Shown here piece after piece: positions 29,950 to 40,873 of a stretch of 64,000 nucleotides of DNA. The notes under the pieces were generated by a model, which saw nothing but the letters and a program-made list of their open reading frames with translations, did no database searches and was not told the DNA's origin. The stretch's first letter is position 1; the number at the start of each line of letters is the position of its first letter. Origin of the DNA: Leptospira inadai serovar Lyme str. 10 (GTDB lineage Bacteria > Spirochaetota > Leptospiria > Leptospirales > Leptospiraceae); the NCBI RefSeq assembly GCF_000243675.2, contig NZ_AHMM02000015.1:248001-312000 (forward strand), read 5' to 3'. A program made the position numbers and the translations under genes.

Positions 29950-30432
29950 TTACAAACCGACGGATCCGGTCATCGCTAAGCCTACGTATGCGGACGCTAA
30001 AGCGTCCCAAGAATCGTCGTGTCCGGTCAAATCGCGTAGGCCGAGTAATAAGCGTAAGGCGGACTTTATATCCTTCTTATCCGCGGTTCCGTTTCCGGTA
30101 GTTCCTTTTTTAATTTGAGAAGCCGTCGGCTCAACGACCGGAACATTATGTTCTCCTAATGTAAGTAGGATGACCCCCCGGGATTCGTATACTCTAGCCG
30201 CGGTGGATCTATTCTTTGCGAAAAAAAGCTCCTCCACGCAGGCCAGATCCGGTCGGAATTCGTCCAAAATGGCGTCTAACTGACGACGAATCGCGATTAA
30301 ATTCACAGGACTTTTCGTGCCCGGCGGGACTTCGATCGTTCCGTACGTGCGGACGAGAATAACCGACTTTACTTTCTCTAAAACGGCATATCCCATGCGA
30401 TGGGAGCCTGGATCTATGCCTAAGACTTTCAT
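29950..30432 (-). CDS. ruvC: Holliday junction endonuclease RuvC
   Basis: 160 residues. RuvC resolves Holliday junctions in the RuvABC complex. The acidic catalytic residues are in [13 protein letters not shown] (Asp7), VEELFFAKN and the C-terminal [12 protein letters not shown] box. It follows the yebC gene by 65 bp on the same strand, an arrangement found in many bacteria. Confidence 0.95.
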   Translation of the reverse strand: MKVLGIDPGSHRMGYAVLEKVKSVILVRTYGTIEVPPGTKSPVNLIAIRRQLDAILDEFRPDLACVEELFFAKNRSTAARVYESRGVILLTLGEHNVPVVEPTASQIKKGTTGNGTADKKDIKSALRLLLGLRDLTGHDDSWDALASAYVGLAMTGSVGL

Positions 30433-30497
30433 TTTCTAAAGAAGTTTATCGTTCGATCCGTTTTCGAAGGATTAAAAATCCTTTATGAAGGAGTCGG

Positions 30498-31247
30498 CTA
30501 TTCATATTCTTTCTCCAGTTCCGGAGCCAATTCGAAGTTGGAATTCACGCTCTGAACGTCGTCATGAGTTTCCAGGTTATCGATCAACTTCATTACTTTA
30601 TCCGCAATATCCTTGTCGGCAACTTCGGTAGTGACCAAAGGAACGAATCTAATTTCGGATTCGTCGGTTTTGATCCCTTTATGATTCAAGGCGTTTTGCA
30701 CGGCTTCGTAGTCTTCGGGTCCCGTGACGATCCTGTATACCTCGCCTTCGTTTTGGACGTCTTCGGCACCGGCACCTGCCGCTAAATCGAAGAGTTCTTC
30801 TTCTCCGATTTGATCGGACGGAACGATAATAATCCCTTTTCTTTCGAAAAGACGACTAACGCTTCCGGTTGTAGCGAGAGAACCTCCCAATTTGGTTAGA
30901 ATACTTTTAATTTCGGGAGTAGTTCTGGATTTTTTATCCGTCACGGCCTCGACCATGATCGCAATACCGCCGGGACCGAAACATTCATAAAGGCATTCCT
31001 CGTAAACGATCCCCTCTAATTCCCCCGTTCCTTTTTTAATCGCCCGCTCGATATTGTCCTTAGGCATATTCGCGGATTTGGCTTTCAATACCGCGAGACG
31101 CAAACGAGGATTCCCTTCCTGGTCGGATCCTCCCATCCTGGCCGCTACGGTGATCTCTTTTACCACTTTTGTGAAGATCGCCCCTCGTTTCGAATCGATC
31201 GCGTCCTTCTTACGCTTAATAGTGGCCCACTTACTATGACCCGACAT
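30498..31247 (-). CDS. yebC: YebC/PmpR-family protein
   Basis: 249 residues, starting [20 protein letters not shown], the hallmark of the family, with [22 protein letters not shown] and the three-domain length intact. Members were first annotated as transcription regulators; more recent work on some members points to a role at the ribosome on proline-rich stretches. It lies upstream of ruvC in the same direction. It has no signal peptide and is cytosolic. Confidence 0.95.
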   Translation of the reverse strand: MSGHSKWATIKRKKDAIDSKRGAIFTKVVKEITVAARMGGSDQEGNPRLRLAVLKAKSANMPKDNIERAIKKGTGELEGIVYEECLYECFGPGGIAIMVEAVTDKKSRTTPEIKSILTKLGGSLATTGSVSRLFERKGIIIVPSDQIGEEELFDLAAGAGAEDVQNEGEVYRIVTGPEDYEAVQNALNHKGIKTDESEIRFVPLVTTEVADKDIADKVMKLIDNLETHDDVQSVNSNFELAPELEKEYE

Positions 31248-31437
31248 CGGATGTTCCCCTTTTTATCGAATTGAGAATTGATTGTTTGGAATTTTAAGCT
31301 CGAGCACGAGTTTCAAACACGCTTTTTTCAACAAATCCCTATTTTTCAACCTTGTCCATCTTTTTTGAGGGATCGACTTCGCCCTTAGACTTCGCGGAAA
31401 GGCTTGGCAAAGCACTCGAATTCGATATGATTGTTAT

Positions 31438-32031
31438 GTGAATCAAAATAAATCCTCCCTCTTCCGCCGGATAATCCTTCAAGGGACTGCGATAGTAATT
31501 TTAGTCCAGTTTTTTGCCGTTTGCGATCGTAATCAGGATTTGGAAAAAAAGGAAATTATCAAGACCCTCTTCGAAGAACTTCAGGCCGATTTGTTAAAAG
31601 AACTCCAGGAATCCATAAAGAAAAACGGAATCGCCTCTTCGATCGCAGTTTGCAAAACGATTTCTCCCGCCAAGGAACAGGAACTTTCCGCAAAATATCC
31701 GGGCTTAAGACTGCGAAGAATTTCCGAAAAAAATAGAAACCCCGAGCATGCGCCGAACGAATGGGAAGCCAAGGTCATACAGGACTGGAAACAATTCTCA
31801 AAAACGGGAAATCCTCCGTACATGTTTTTCGAAAGCTCTCCGCAGGAACTCCATGCACTCAAGCCGATCCTATTGGCCAACGAGACCTGCCTAAAATGCC
31901 ACGGTTCCTCCGAAGCGATAGATGCGAAGACGAAGGCTGCGTTATTGCGACTCTATCCGAATGATAAAGCGACAGGATACAAACTAGGAGACCTGAGAGG
32001 CGCCTTTTCCGCTAGTTGGAAACGTTTATAA
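31438..32031 (+). CDS. DUF3365 (Tll0287-like) haem-binding lipoprotein
   Basis: 197 residues from a GTG start. The N-terminus is a lipoprotein signal ending FFAVC (Cys29). The domain matches the DUF3365/Tll0287-like fold: a helical segment (AVCKTISPAKEQELSAKYPGL), the WEAKVIQDW segment and CLKCHG, a CxxCH motif that would bind c-type haem covalently. Such domains act as redox or gas sensors or as cytochromes in the periplasm; here it stands alone with no signalling domain attached. It is a single-gene unit, convergent with the transporter gene. Confidence 0.85.
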   Translation: MNQNKSSLFRRIILQGTAIVILVQFFAVCDRNQDLEKKEIIKTLFEELQADLLKELQESIKKNGIASSIAVCKTISPAKEQELSAKYPGLRLRRISEKNRNPEHAPNEWEAKVIQDWKQFSKTGNPPYMFFESSPQELHALKPILLANETCLKCHGSSEAIDAKTKAALLRLYPNDKATGYKLGDLRGAFSASWKRL

Positions 32032-32049
32032 TCTAGTCACTCGCGCATA

Positions 32050-32931
32050 TTAGGCCTCGATTTCCTGGGGCAAAGGAAAAAGTCGAGACCAAACCAAGGC
32101 CATCGTGATACCCGTTAAGTACATCCAAATGCTGAACACTGCCGAAGGTAGCGCGACCTTCGGACCGAAAAATTGAACGGCAAGAGTCATTCCTAACGTG
32201 GTATTTTGAATAGCGACTTCGATCGAAATCGTACGACATTGTCTTTCTCCGATTCCGAGAAATTTAGGAAGGAAATATCCGGCGGCAAAACCGAATGCAT
32301 TATGTAAGACGACTGCAGCCCCGACAAGGCTAATCATATTCCAAAATTCGCTTCTATTCTTAAAGACTACGAATCCTATCACGAATACTAAAAATAGAAT
32401 CGAAAATATTTTGTAAGGCTTTTCGATCGCACGGGCGATTTTAGGAAATCGATAATTAACGCTCATTCCTATCGTAATCGGGATCACGATAATAATAATC
32501 ACGGTCTTTAACATTTCTATAAAAGAGATTTCTAAAATTTTCCCGGAGGGCGCGTCCAAAAAAGATCCGAAAAATGAAACGATAAACGGCGTTAAAAGCG
32601 GACAAAGTAGAGTCGACACCGAAGTGATCACAACCGCCAAAGCCACGTCTCCCTTGGCTAAATAGTTGATGAGATTCGAAGTCGTTCCACTAGGACAGGA
32701 GCCGACCAAAATGACGCCAAGCGCCAATTCATACTCAAGACCTAAAATCAAAACGACCGCATAAGCGGCCAGGGGCATAATCACGAAATGCCCGATCGTT
32801 CCGACTAACGATTGCAAGGGAGTGGTCAAGATTCGTCGAAAATCGCTTAAGGCAAGCCCGAATCCCATTCCTAGCATAACGATTGCGAGTAAACTAGGAA
32901 GCAAAGCTCTTTCGATAACGCCTAATTGCAT
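32050..32931 (-). CDS. Bile acid:sodium symporter-family transporter (BASS)
   Basis: 293 residues, about nine to ten membrane helices. The segment MLGMGFGLALSDFR near the start and VILVGSCPSGTTSNLINYLAKGDVALAV are the family's sodium-binding/crossover motifs. Members carry organic anions such as bile acids, pantothenate or pyruvate with sodium; the substrate here is unknown. It stands alone in the minus orientation. Confidence 0.9.
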   Translation of the reverse strand: MQLGVIERALLPSLLAIVMLGMGFGLALSDFRRILTTPLQSLVGTIGHFVIMPLAAYAVVLILGLEYELALGVILVGSCPSGTTSNLINYLAKGDVALAVVITSVSTLLCPLLTPFIVSFFGSFLDAPSGKILEISFIEMLKTVIIIIVIPITIGMSVNYRFPKIARAIEKPYKIFSILFLVFVIGFVVFKNRSEFWNMISLVGAAVVLHNAFGFAAGYFLPKFLGIGERQCRTISIEVAIQNTTLGMTLAVQFFGPKVALPSAVFSIWMYLTGITMALVWSRLFPLPQEIEA

Positions 32932-33137
32932 CGGCAGTCTCCTTAAAATAACAAATGTTCAATCAATCGGGGGCCGAGCTCGACCTCCCTTTTATCTGGA
33001 GTGATTTAAGAAGGATCATCGGAAAAGAAAGTCTTTTTTATTTGGTTTTGGAATGGACTCCGAACAAATCGGAATTTCCGAACGAGCGCGGCCTAACTAC
33101 AATACGTTAGTCTCCTTTTCCGAAGAGAGGGAAAAAA

Positions 33138-35738
33138 TCAGCTCTTGAAAGAAACCGCTTCCCTACCATCGACCGAAAGGTTTAAGAGTCCGATCACTTT
33201 TTTATTTTCGGGATCGAGTCGTAAAGCCTTTTCAAGAAGTTCGCGCCCTCTAGTGCTTACGCCTATGGATAAGTATATGTCCGCCAAAATAATAAGCGCC
33301 TTGATATGATTCGGTTTCCTTAACAGCAAACGTTCAGCGACATCGATTGCCTTACCCGTTTCGCCGGCCATCTTATGTGCGTGAGCCGCGTAGAAGAAAT
33401 GATCCAAGGAAGCCGGCGATTCCGCGATAAAATTCTCCAAATACCGGGCCGCCCTGGGAAAATTTTTCTCTTTAAAATGTTGCTCTCCCAAAAGACGCAG
33501 TAAATTTTTATCACGAGGATTGGCTTCCTGGGCTTTCTCCAAAAAATAAAGACCGTCCCGCTTTTCTCCCGTCTTAAGAAGGCTTTTGCCCTTATCGTAA
33601 AACTCGAAATATTCTCGGCCGGACTCGGATCGATCCTCTTCGGATTCCCCTAAATACTCGGCGCGCAATAAGGTAAAGTCGTCGTACAATTCGCCCTTCG
33701 TTTGAAGAATTTCAAAGATACGAGTCGGATCTCCCTGCCCTTCTTCGACGACGCCTAAAATTTGTTCCGTATCCTCGTTGATGACGGATTCGCCGGACGC
33801 GTTGACCATCTTCAAATCATCCTTCCCGTCCGATCCGATAAATAGTACGTCTTCCGGCGCGAGCTGAAACGTCTGAACGATTAAATTTTGTTCGTTATCG
33901 GGAATCCCGAATTTGCGACAAGTTAAAGCCTCTTCTATAAAAGACGCTTTGCCATCCCGATATAAAATCGTCCAAGGATGCTCCGCATTTATGTAATAAA
34001 GAAATCCCGACTTTTCGTCCAAAATTCCGATTACCGCCGATATGTACATGGACCCGTTAAAGGATTCATAAACTTGTTGCAACTCCATAAAGACTTGCTT
34101 CAACCATTGTTCCGGAGAAATTTCTCTTTCCTTGGTCATTTTGGATCGAGTGAGAATCGCGCGGAACACCACACCCAATACCAAGGCACCCCCGGCCCCT
34201 TGTATCGATTTTCCCATCGCGTCACCGTTTAAAAATACTGTATAATTCCGTCCTTTTAGCTCCAGATTCCCGGCAACGCAAATATCCCCGCCGATTTCGT
34301 AACTCCTAGTCTTGAATTCGAAATTCTTTTTCTGTTTGATGTAAAAATCGACCGACACGTTGGGACTTTTATTTTCATTTACGGTAAGCGGGTTGATGAG
34401 CAATGTCGTAAGGAAATAGTCCCCGTCTTGTTGGACTTTTAAGCGCTGCACCTGCTCTAGAGTATTATTTAATTCTAATGTTCTTTCCTCGATCTTTTTT
34501 TCCAGAGAACCGTTCAATTCCTCGACTTCCTCGTTTAGCCGTACGAATTTATTCGCGAGTATGATTGCCAGGCTCAAAATAAAGAACACGAACGAGTAGC
34601 CTACTAATCTCGGAAAAATAAAAACCCCCCGATCGGTCAAAATGTCCACTACCGTAGCGACTAACACCAATCCCATTCCCGCAGCGATCAATAACGCATC
34701 CCTGCTTTTCTTTCTGATTTCTCTTATCAACCAGTAGAATGCGACCGCTACGTACCCTAACCAAATCGGCTGGACTATATTCTGATTCACGAACATATAA
34801 TTCAGAACCTCGCCCGTCGCCAAGATATAGAACGCGACACCTAAACAAAGAACGTCCAAGGCCAGAAAAAAACGAGATCGCGGAATTCTAAAATACGCCC
34901 GAAGAAAATGGCTAAAAAACGGAACGGTAAAAATCAGGACTAAGTATTCCATCTTTTTCATCGTAAAGAAGGAAATGCCGAGATCGTATTTAATTTGATT
35001 TCTAAAGAATTGATAAGCGACTAGGAGAAGAGTAAACGCGGAAAAGTATAAATTCTCGGACTCTTTTCGCCGACGAATGAATAGGAACGCAAAATAAATT
35101 CCGACCGTCAAATAAACCGTCAAGAATAGAAGTTTCAAATATTCTTCCCGATAAAATCTCGAAATTACTTCCTGGCTCGATCCGATTTCCGTCCTATCGT
35201 TCGTGATTCCGATATCGTTAGGAAAGTATTTCTCCACTCTTATAAGAAGAAGATTCGAATTCCCTTTATTCAATAAATCGTCCGGAATCTTATAAATTCG
35301 GACCTTGTCATACGCTTGCGGCTTTTCCGCTCCGAATATTCCGGTCTTTCCGATCAACGAACCGTTCCAATAGACTTCGTCCCTATCGGAAATAACGCCG
35401 AGTCTAATCGAGGCTTGTTCGCGAAAATTACGATCGTTAACGCGGATGACTCTTGCGATCCAGATCGTCTTAACCGAGGAATTCGATTCGATTTTTTTGA
35501 TAAAATAATTGCCAGGAACTCCATAGTCTTCCCATTCGGAAAAGGTTTCGGTCCCATCCAAAAAAGATTCGTAAACGACTTTCGGATCGATCTGACGGTG
35601 AATCGACTTCCAACCTTGTCCGTCCAAGGAAGGAACCTTGGACAAGTCGGAAATTTCAGCAACGCTGATCTCGCCGGCGAGTAACGAAAAGATAGGAATG
35701 CAGAGGCAAACGCAAGCGAACCTGATAAGGGATTTCAT
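33138..35738 (-). CDS. 7TM sensor with SpoIIE phosphatase domain and TPR tail
   Basis: 866 residues. Order: signal peptide (1-22), an extracellular 7TMR-DISM-like sensory domain (about 30-190), seven membrane helices (about 200-400), a short coiled coil (LNEEVEELNGSLEKKIEERT), a PP2C-type SpoIIE phosphatase domain (about 460-655, with GDICVAGNLEL and FIGSDGKDDLKM metal-binding acids), and C-terminal TPRs (about 690-850). Such proteins sense an outside signal and dephosphorylate anti-sigma-factor antagonists in partner-switching pathways. No antagonist or anti-sigma gene is adjacent, so the partner is elsewhere. It stands alone. Confidence 0.9.
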   Translation of the reverse strand: MKSLIRFACVCLCIPIFSLLAGEISVAEISDLSKVPSLDGQGWKSIHRQIDPKVVYESFLDGTETFSEWEDYGVPGNYFIKKIESNSSVKTIWIARVIRVNDRNFREQASIRLGVISDRDEVYWNGSLIGKTGIFGAEKPQAYDKVRIYKIPDDLLNKGNSNLLLIRVEKYFPNDIGITNDRTEIGSSQEVISRFYREEYLKLLFLTVYLTVGIYFAFLFIRRRKESENLYFSAFTLLLVAYQFFRNQIKYDLGISFFTMKKMEYLVLIFTVPFFSHFLRAYFRIPRSRFFLALDVLCLGVAFYILATGEVLNYMFVNQNIVQPIWLGYVAVAFYWLIREIRKKSRDALLIAAGMGLVLVATVVDILTDRGVFIFPRLVGYSFVFFILSLAIILANKFVRLNEEVEELNGSLEKKIEERTLELNNTLEQVQRLKVQQDGDYFLTTLLINPLTVNENKSPNVSVDFYIKQKKNFEFKTRSYEIGGDICVAGNLELKGRNYTVFLNGDAMGKSIQGAGGALVLGVVFRAILTRSKMTKEREISPEQWLKQVFMELQQVYESFNGSMYISAVIGILDEKSGFLYYINAEHPWTILYRDGKASFIEEALTCRKFGIPDNEQNLIVQTFQLAPEDVLFIGSDGKDDLKMVNASGESVINEDTEQILGVVEEGQGDPTRIFEILQTKGELYDDFTLLRAEYLGESEEDRSESGREYFEFYDKGKSLLKTGEKRDGLYFLEKAQEANPRDKNLLRLLGEQHFKEKNFPRAARYLENFIAESPASLDHFFYAAHAHKMAGETGKAIDVAERLLLRKPNHIKALIILADIYLSIGVSTRGRELLEKALRLDPENKKVIGLLNLSVDGREAVSFKS

Positions 35739-35959
35739 CCCGAAACATCCAAGGTTAATTTAGTTACGACGAAGTAAGGCCGTTTTCGCTTTAATTCTAG
35801 TGAATAGATTTATCTTACAGGATGTTTCGAGTCGACTATAAAACGAATAGAATCAGATAACAATTACGTTTCGAAGAAATCGAATACTCACTTCGATTTA
35901 CTTTTCTTTGCGCTTACGGGAGAACCTTGGGATTAGAATGCGATCAAGATACTTCCAAT

Positions 35960-36469
35960 TCATTTGTTCTCTAGCGATAGGGATAGTTCTCTGAGTATCT
36001 GATGAATTGTGGCTGTGTGGCCGAAAAAGAAGCGCGAAAGAAATCGAAAAATCGGATTATAAATTTTTCCCTGCTCCCGAATGCGAACTCGGGTTAAATA
36101 AGGACCTAACTTTAAAAAATGATACTCCCAGGTTCCTTGGTATGGTAATCCTTCGCTCAAAATTCTCACAAGCAAGGAGGAGGGACGATTTTCCGATTCG
36201 AAACTATAACGAATATGATGTCCGTGGGAATCTTTTTCCAACCAAACGGTATCGCTTTCCTTTAGAACGGAACGAACACCGGATCTCCACCGAGGGTATT
36301 CTTCCGGATTTCTGATTACGGCAAACACTTCTTCGATCGGAGCCGCGATTTCCCGTTCTCCTTCCGCTTCGTGCTCCTGGGGCAGCGCTAGTCCGATCGC
36401 AACGATTAGGATAACGATCGTCAAAAAAATAGCCGTTGAAATCGCTAACCAAAACATGAATCGATCCAA
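35960..36469 (-). CDS. SRPBCC-fold membrane-anchored protein
   Basis: 169 residues. One N-terminal helix (residues 5-28) anchors a START/SRPBCC domain that begins EREIAAPIEEVFAVIRNPEEYPRWRSGV, the polyketide-cyclase/ligand-cavity signature. Ligand and function are unknown. It lies 40 bp downstream of the sodium:solute symporter gene on the same strand and is probably co-transcribed. Confidence 0.8.
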   Translation of the reverse strand: MDRFMFWLAISTAIFLTIVILIVAIGLALPQEHEAEGEREIAAPIEEVFAVIRNPEEYPRWRSGVRSVLKESDTVWLEKDSHGHHIRYSFESENRPSSLLVRILSEGLPYQGTWEYHFLKLGPYLTRVRIREQGKIYNPIFRFLSRFFFGHTATIHQILRELSLSLENK

Positions 36470-36509
36470 ATCGTCCGTTTTCGCTTACCGGATACAATCG
36501 ATTTTTAGA

Positions 36510-38387
36510 TCAACCGGTTAATTTATTTTGCGCTGTTTCGGTATCTTGGACTCGAATCGTTTGAAGTTTCGCTTTGTGCGCCCAAAGCCTGTAGGCACCG
36601 ATTCCGGAAACGAATGATAGACCTAGATAGATTGCGGCCTGAACAAGTTCTTTTTTGAGAAGAGTCCCTGTACCGAATAAGGATGCGTACAGAGAAACAC
36701 TGGCCAATATCCAGATCCAACAACGGGAATAAAATTCTTTCCGAACTTCGCGACCGCCCCATTTTCCCCAAAAACCGAAGGGTTGCGTTCTGGTTACGAA
36801 TGCGTTTAAGGTATCTTCTCCGATCGGAGCCGTTAGAAATGTGACTGTGATAGAAACGGCCACACTTCCGATCGCGGTCCAGAACAATAAGTATTCGGAT
36901 CGTACTTCGGGAAAAACGGGATATAGGAGTAAGGAAAGGGCGAGAGCCGTCAGCATGCCCGATAATTCGGTCCAAGCGTTCGCTCTCCACCAAATCCATC
37001 TTAAAATCTGCGGAAGCCCGAGTCCGGAAGCCATCGCTAGAAAAAATTTCCAAGCGGATTCGATGGATCCCATCTGAGTCGCCACCAAAATGGAAATGCC
37101 TGCCATCAGCACCACCGCAATTCTACTCGCTCTCACGGTTTGCTTATTATTCGCGGACGGTTTTAGGAATCGAAGATACAAATCGTTCACTAGATAGCTG
37201 GCCCCCCAATTGATATGAGTGTCGGCAGTCGACATAAACGCGGCCATTAAACTCACGAAAACCAAGCCTAAAATTCCCGAAGGAAGAATCATCTTCATCA
37301 AGGCCGGATAACCCATCTCGCGATCGTGCTGAACCATACTTCCTTCCGGAAAAAAAAGATCCGCCTTAGCCAACGGGAAGACTACAAGGCAAACCAATCC
37401 GGTTAAGACCCACGGCCAAGTTCTCAGGATGAAATTCGCGATATTAAACCAAAGAGATCCCAGTTCGGCGTCTCTAGGCGTTTTTGCGGTATGTAAACGT
37501 TGAGCCAGGTATCCGGATCCGTCGGAATAATATTGGATCCACCATTGTACCCCGATGAATATTAGAAATATTGTAAGTGGTAAATGATTTTCGCCTTCTC
37601 CGAAGGATGGCCAGAAAGAAAGTATCCCTTCGGATTTTCCGGGATAGGTTAGCTCGAGCTTGGAATAAAGGCCGTCCAACCCGCCGACGTAATTCACCGC
37701 ATAAAAGGCGAATACGACCGCACCACAAATCCCTAATGCGAATTGAAATAGATCGGTGAGAATAACACCTTGAATTCCGCCCATGCTACTGTAAAAGACC
37801 ACTACGGAGAAGAGAAGTAGAACGGTTAGTGTATTATTCAAATCGTCGAAAACTAGAAAGCCAGGCCAAATAGAAGATACGATCCCGTATGCATTCTCTC
37901 CCAACAAAACTTTCCAATCCAAAAAGGGTCGAGTGATTTTGGACATCGCTTTAAACACCCAACCCAAAATAATCGAATTAATTAAGATGCTTAAAAAGAA
38001 AGCCTTGCTAGCGCGTAAAATCGCCGCGCCGATTCCCGAATATCGGATCTCCACGATTTCGATATCCGTAAGAACCTCCACTCTTCTCCATAATGAAGCG
38101 AAGAAGACGGTCATGGCCATATAACCCAGGGCCCAGCTCCACCAGAGCCAGTTTCCGCTCACACCGTTTTTGGCGACGACGCCCGTGATCACTAACGGAG
38201 TGTCCGCAGCAAACGTTGTCGCTACCATCGAAGTTCCCAGCCACCACCAAGGAAGCTTTCGATCCGCGACGAAATAGGAGCTCAGACTTTCTCCGGCTTT
38301 GGAAGAGAGCAAAATTCCGGCTCCGAAAGCGAAGGCGATGTATACACCGATTAAGATCCAGTCGATAGTCGAAAAAATGGCGGCCAT
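36510..38387 (-). CDS. Sodium:solute symporter (SSS family)
   Basis: 625 residues with about 13-14 membrane helices. Features of the SSS family are [29 protein letters not shown] at the start (segment quoted in part), [17 protein letters not shown] and a sodium-site helix [20 protein letters not shown]. It imports a solute (sugar, amino acid, organic acid) with sodium; which one is not evident. The following gene on the same strand is the SRPBCC protein. The aspartate kinase gene diverges from it. Confidence 0.92.
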   Translation of the reverse strand: MAAIFSTIDWILIGVYIAFAFGAGILLSSKAGESLSSYFVADRKLPWWWLGTSMVATTFAADTPLVITGVVAKNGVSGNWLWWSWALGYMAMTVFFASLWRRVEVLTDIEIVEIRYSGIGAAILRASKAFFLSILINSIILGWVFKAMSKITRPFLDWKVLLGENAYGIVSSIWPGFLVFDDLNNTLTVLLLFSVVVFYSSMGGIQGVILTDLFQFALGICGAVVFAFYAVNYVGGLDGLYSKLELTYPGKSEGILSFWPSFGEGENHLPLTIFLIFIGVQWWIQYYSDGSGYLAQRLHTAKTPRDAELGSLWFNIANFILRTWPWVLTGLVCLVVFPLAKADLFFPEGSMVQHDREMGYPALMKMILPSGILGLVFVSLMAAFMSTADTHINWGASYLVNDLYLRFLKPSANNKQTVRASRIAVVLMAGISILVATQMGSIESAWKFFLAMASGLGLPQILRWIWWRANAWTELSGMLTALALSLLLYPVFPEVRSEYLLFWTAIGSVAVSITVTFLTAPIGEDTLNAFVTRTQPFGFWGKWGGREVRKEFYSRCWIWILASVSLYASLFGTGTLLKKELVQAAIYLGLSFVSGIGAYRLWAHKAKLQTIRVQDTETAQNKLTG

Positions 38388-38518
38388 CCTTCCTTCCCGA
38401 TCGGGAAGTCTTTTTCCTTAAGATCGGCCGGAAAGCTCGGAAAACAAGGATTCTTTCAATCTTAGAAATCGATTTCTCTTGATCCCGTCCGAAGTCGCGG
38501 AAACATGGCTACGAGACT

Positions 38519-39742
38519 ATGGCAACTATCATCGTCCAAAAATACGGAGGCACATCCGTAGGAACTCCGGAAAGAATTCTAAACGTTGCAAAACGAATCA
38601 AACGTTATCATGATCGAGGCGATCACGTAGTCGTAGTCGTTTCCGCGATGGGACATACGACGGACGAGCTCGTAGACTTAGCGGAACAAATTAGTAAAAC
38701 TCCTCCTCGACGAGAAATGGATATGTTGCTCTCCACCGGAGAACAGATCTCGATTTCCCTCTTGGCAATCGCTCTCTGGGAAATCGGAGTCCCGGCAAAA
38801 TCGTTTACCGGATCGCAGGTAAAGATGGTCACGGACGGGAATTTCTCGAATGCCAAAATTGAAACGATAGATAGAACCAGAATCGATTCGGCCCTGACGG
38901 AAGGCAAAGTGGTCATCGTCGCGGGATTCCAAGGAATCGATAAGAACGAGAATATCACGACTTTGGGAAGAGGCGGTTCGGATACTTCTGCAGTCGCACT
39001 AGCCGCCGTGTTAGGCGCAAAAGAATGCGAGATTTATACCGATGTAGACGGGGTTTATACCGCCGATCCGCGAGTGGTCAAGCAGGCAACGAAGCACGCT
39101 CAAATCACGTACGAAGAAATGCTCGAACTTGCAAGTCTCGGAGCGGGAGTTCTGCATTCCCGCAGCGTGGAGCTTGGAATGAATTACGATGTAGTCATTC
39201 ATGTTCGTTCCAGTTTTAATGATAATCCGGGCACTTTGGTGGTGAGCGAGGATAAGATTATGGAAAAATTAAAAGTCAGCGGAGTGACCGCAAAAAACGA
39301 TCAGGCCCGAATCACGATCGCAAACGTTCCCGATAAACCCGGTCTTGCGGCCGACCTATTCGGTAAATTGAGTGGCCGGGACATCCTCGTGGACGTAATC
39401 GTACAATCTTCCCCGTATAACGGCAGAAATACCATTTCCTTTACCGTTCCTAAAAAGGATCTGCAGGAAGCCCTCCCGATTTTGGAATCCTTTGCAAATT
39501 CCCATGGCGCCCAAAAGGCCGAAATTAACGAAAATATCTCCATAGTTTCCGCGGTCGGAATCGGAATGAAATCCCATGTCGGCGTCGCAGCACAGATGTT
39601 TCAGGCACTGGCCGATGCAGGCGTAAATATCGAAATGATCTCCACATCCGAGATTAAGATATCCTGTGTGATTCCCAAAGACCGGGCAGAAATCGCGGTA
39701 AACAAGATCCATAGCACCTTCGGACTTTCGAAAAACGGTTGA
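38519..39742 (+). CDS. lysC: Aspartate kinase
   Basis: 407 residues. It phosphorylates aspartate, the first step toward lysine, threonine and methionine. The N-terminal kinase domain has [28 protein letters not shown] and [12 protein letters not shown]; the C-terminal part carries two ACT domains (from about 265) where feedback inhibitors bind. Length is that of single-function, lysine/threonine-regulated enzymes. The SurA-like gene follows after 30 bp on the same strand. Confidence 0.95.
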   Translation: MATIIVQKYGGTSVGTPERILNVAKRIKRYHDRGDHVVVVVSAMGHTTDELVDLAEQISKTPPRREMDMLLSTGEQISISLLAIALWEIGVPAKSFTGSQVKMVTDGNFSNAKIETIDRTRIDSALTEGKVVIVAGFQGIDKNENITTLGRGGSDTSAVALAAVLGAKECEIYTDVDGVYTADPRVVKQATKHAQITYEEMLELASLGAGVLHSRSVELGMNYDVVIHVRSSFNDNPGTLVVSEDKIMEKLKVSGVTAKNDQARITIANVPDKPGLAADLFGKLSGRDILVDVIVQSSPYNGRNTISFTVPKKDLQEALPILESFANSHGAQKAEINENISIVSAVGIGMKSHVGVAAQMFQALADAGVNIEMISTSEIKISCVIPKDRAEIAVNKIHSTFGLSKNG

Positions 39743-39772
39743 ACGTTCGGGACTAGGCGGGAATTTCTTCTT

Positions 39773-40837
39773 GTGCCCCCTATATTTGGTCCTGTTTTTA
39801 CGCCGTTTCGGAATCGTCGTCGCTTTCTAGCCTCGACTCTGATCGCCGTTTCCTTTTTTTGGACCGTGAATTCTGCGGAACCGGCGGAATCAATCAATCG
39901 AATTATCGCGACGATCGGTAGCCAGTCGATTTCGGAATTGGACTATGACGACGCTTTGGACAAGTACTTAAAACTCTCCCGGTTCCTTAAAAATGAGGAT
40001 ATGCGTAAGTCCCAAAGGACCCGCGTAATCGATTTTCTTATCGATAGAGCGATCGTCGACGCAATCGCCGACGAAGAATCCATTCAAGTGAACCAAAAAA
40101 GGCTGGAAGGAGAGATCGACAAACGGATGGAATTGATGGGTCTTACGTCTCGAAAACAATTCGAGAAAGCCATCGAAGCGAGTTCCGGAATGTCCTACGA
40201 TCTATGGATCACCGAACTTCCCTACCAGATCAAACGTGGTCAGCTACTCCAATACAAGGTTCCGATGCCTCCTCCCGCCGAAAAGGATGTAAGAAATTGG
40301 TACGCTCAAAACAAGGAGAAGGTCGGATTCGAAATTCAGTATAGATTGATCGCGATCGCGCCGAATAACGACAGCATCGCCGAGGAAGCTCGAATTCATA
40401 AAGAAGCCACCGAACTTCGCAAAACATTGCAGGCCGACGCAAATTCGTTCACTCTCATCGCCGGATCTCCTAGAAATAGCGACGTCAGACTTCGCGGTCG
40501 AAAAGGATTGGTGGATTGGATCTCCTCCTTCGAGTTGTATAAGATCAGCAAATCTTCCGCAATCGCAGCCTCCCCGCTCCAAGCAGGTAGCATTTCGGAG
40601 GTGTTTCGGGACGAATACAAACGCTATTGTATTCTCAAGGTGGAAGGGAAGAGAACGACTCCTTTCGATACGATCAAGGCGGGAATTATGAATATTCTGG
40701 CTCGTGAAAAAGAGGAAGAAAATTTCCAAAAATGGGTTCGAGAGCAAAGAAGCACTGTCCCGATTCAGATTTTCGACGATGCTTATAAAAAGGAAAATAA
40801 GATTCCGGACCACAAAGAATCCATCCATCTAGATTGA
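39773..40837 (+). CDS. SurA-like periplasmic chaperone/peptidyl-prolyl isomerase
   Basis: 354 residues from a GTG start. The signal sequence (residues 16-35) is followed by a SurA N-terminal chaperone domain ([38 protein letters not shown]) and a parvulin-like region (about 165-285). The usual parvulin motif is weak, so chaperone activity is better supported than isomerase activity. It would help outer-membrane proteins fold. It sits between lysC and the spiro-SPASM gene in a four-gene plus-strand run. Confidence 0.85.
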   Translation: MPPIFGPVFTPFRNRRRFLASTLIAVSFFWTVNSAEPAESINRIIATIGSQSISELDYDDALDKYLKLSRFLKNEDMRKSQRTRVIDFLIDRAIVDAIADEESIQVNQKRLEGEIDKRMELMGLTSRKQFEKAIEASSGMSYDLWITELPYQIKRGQLLQYKVPMPPPAEKDVRNWYAQNKEKVGFEIQYRLIAIAPNNDSIAEEARIHKEATELRKTLQADANSFTLIAGSPRNSDVRLRGRKGLVDWISSFELYKISKSSAIAASPLQAGSISEVFRDEYKRYCILKVEGKRTTPFDTIKAGIMNILAREKEEENFQKWVREQRSTVPIQIFDDAYKKENKIPDHKESIHLD

Positions 40838-40873
40838 GTTTCGTTTCCTGCAGCTTTAGTCAGAAATAAAAAT

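Noticed and set aside
36523..37053. 176-codon minus-strand ORF in another frame of the symporter gene
   Set aside because: Out-of-frame shadow of the sodium:solute symporter.
40244..40828. 194-codon minus-strand ORF
   Set aside because: Antisense to the SurA-like gene, which fits the operon and has a signal peptide; no ribosome site for the antisense frame.
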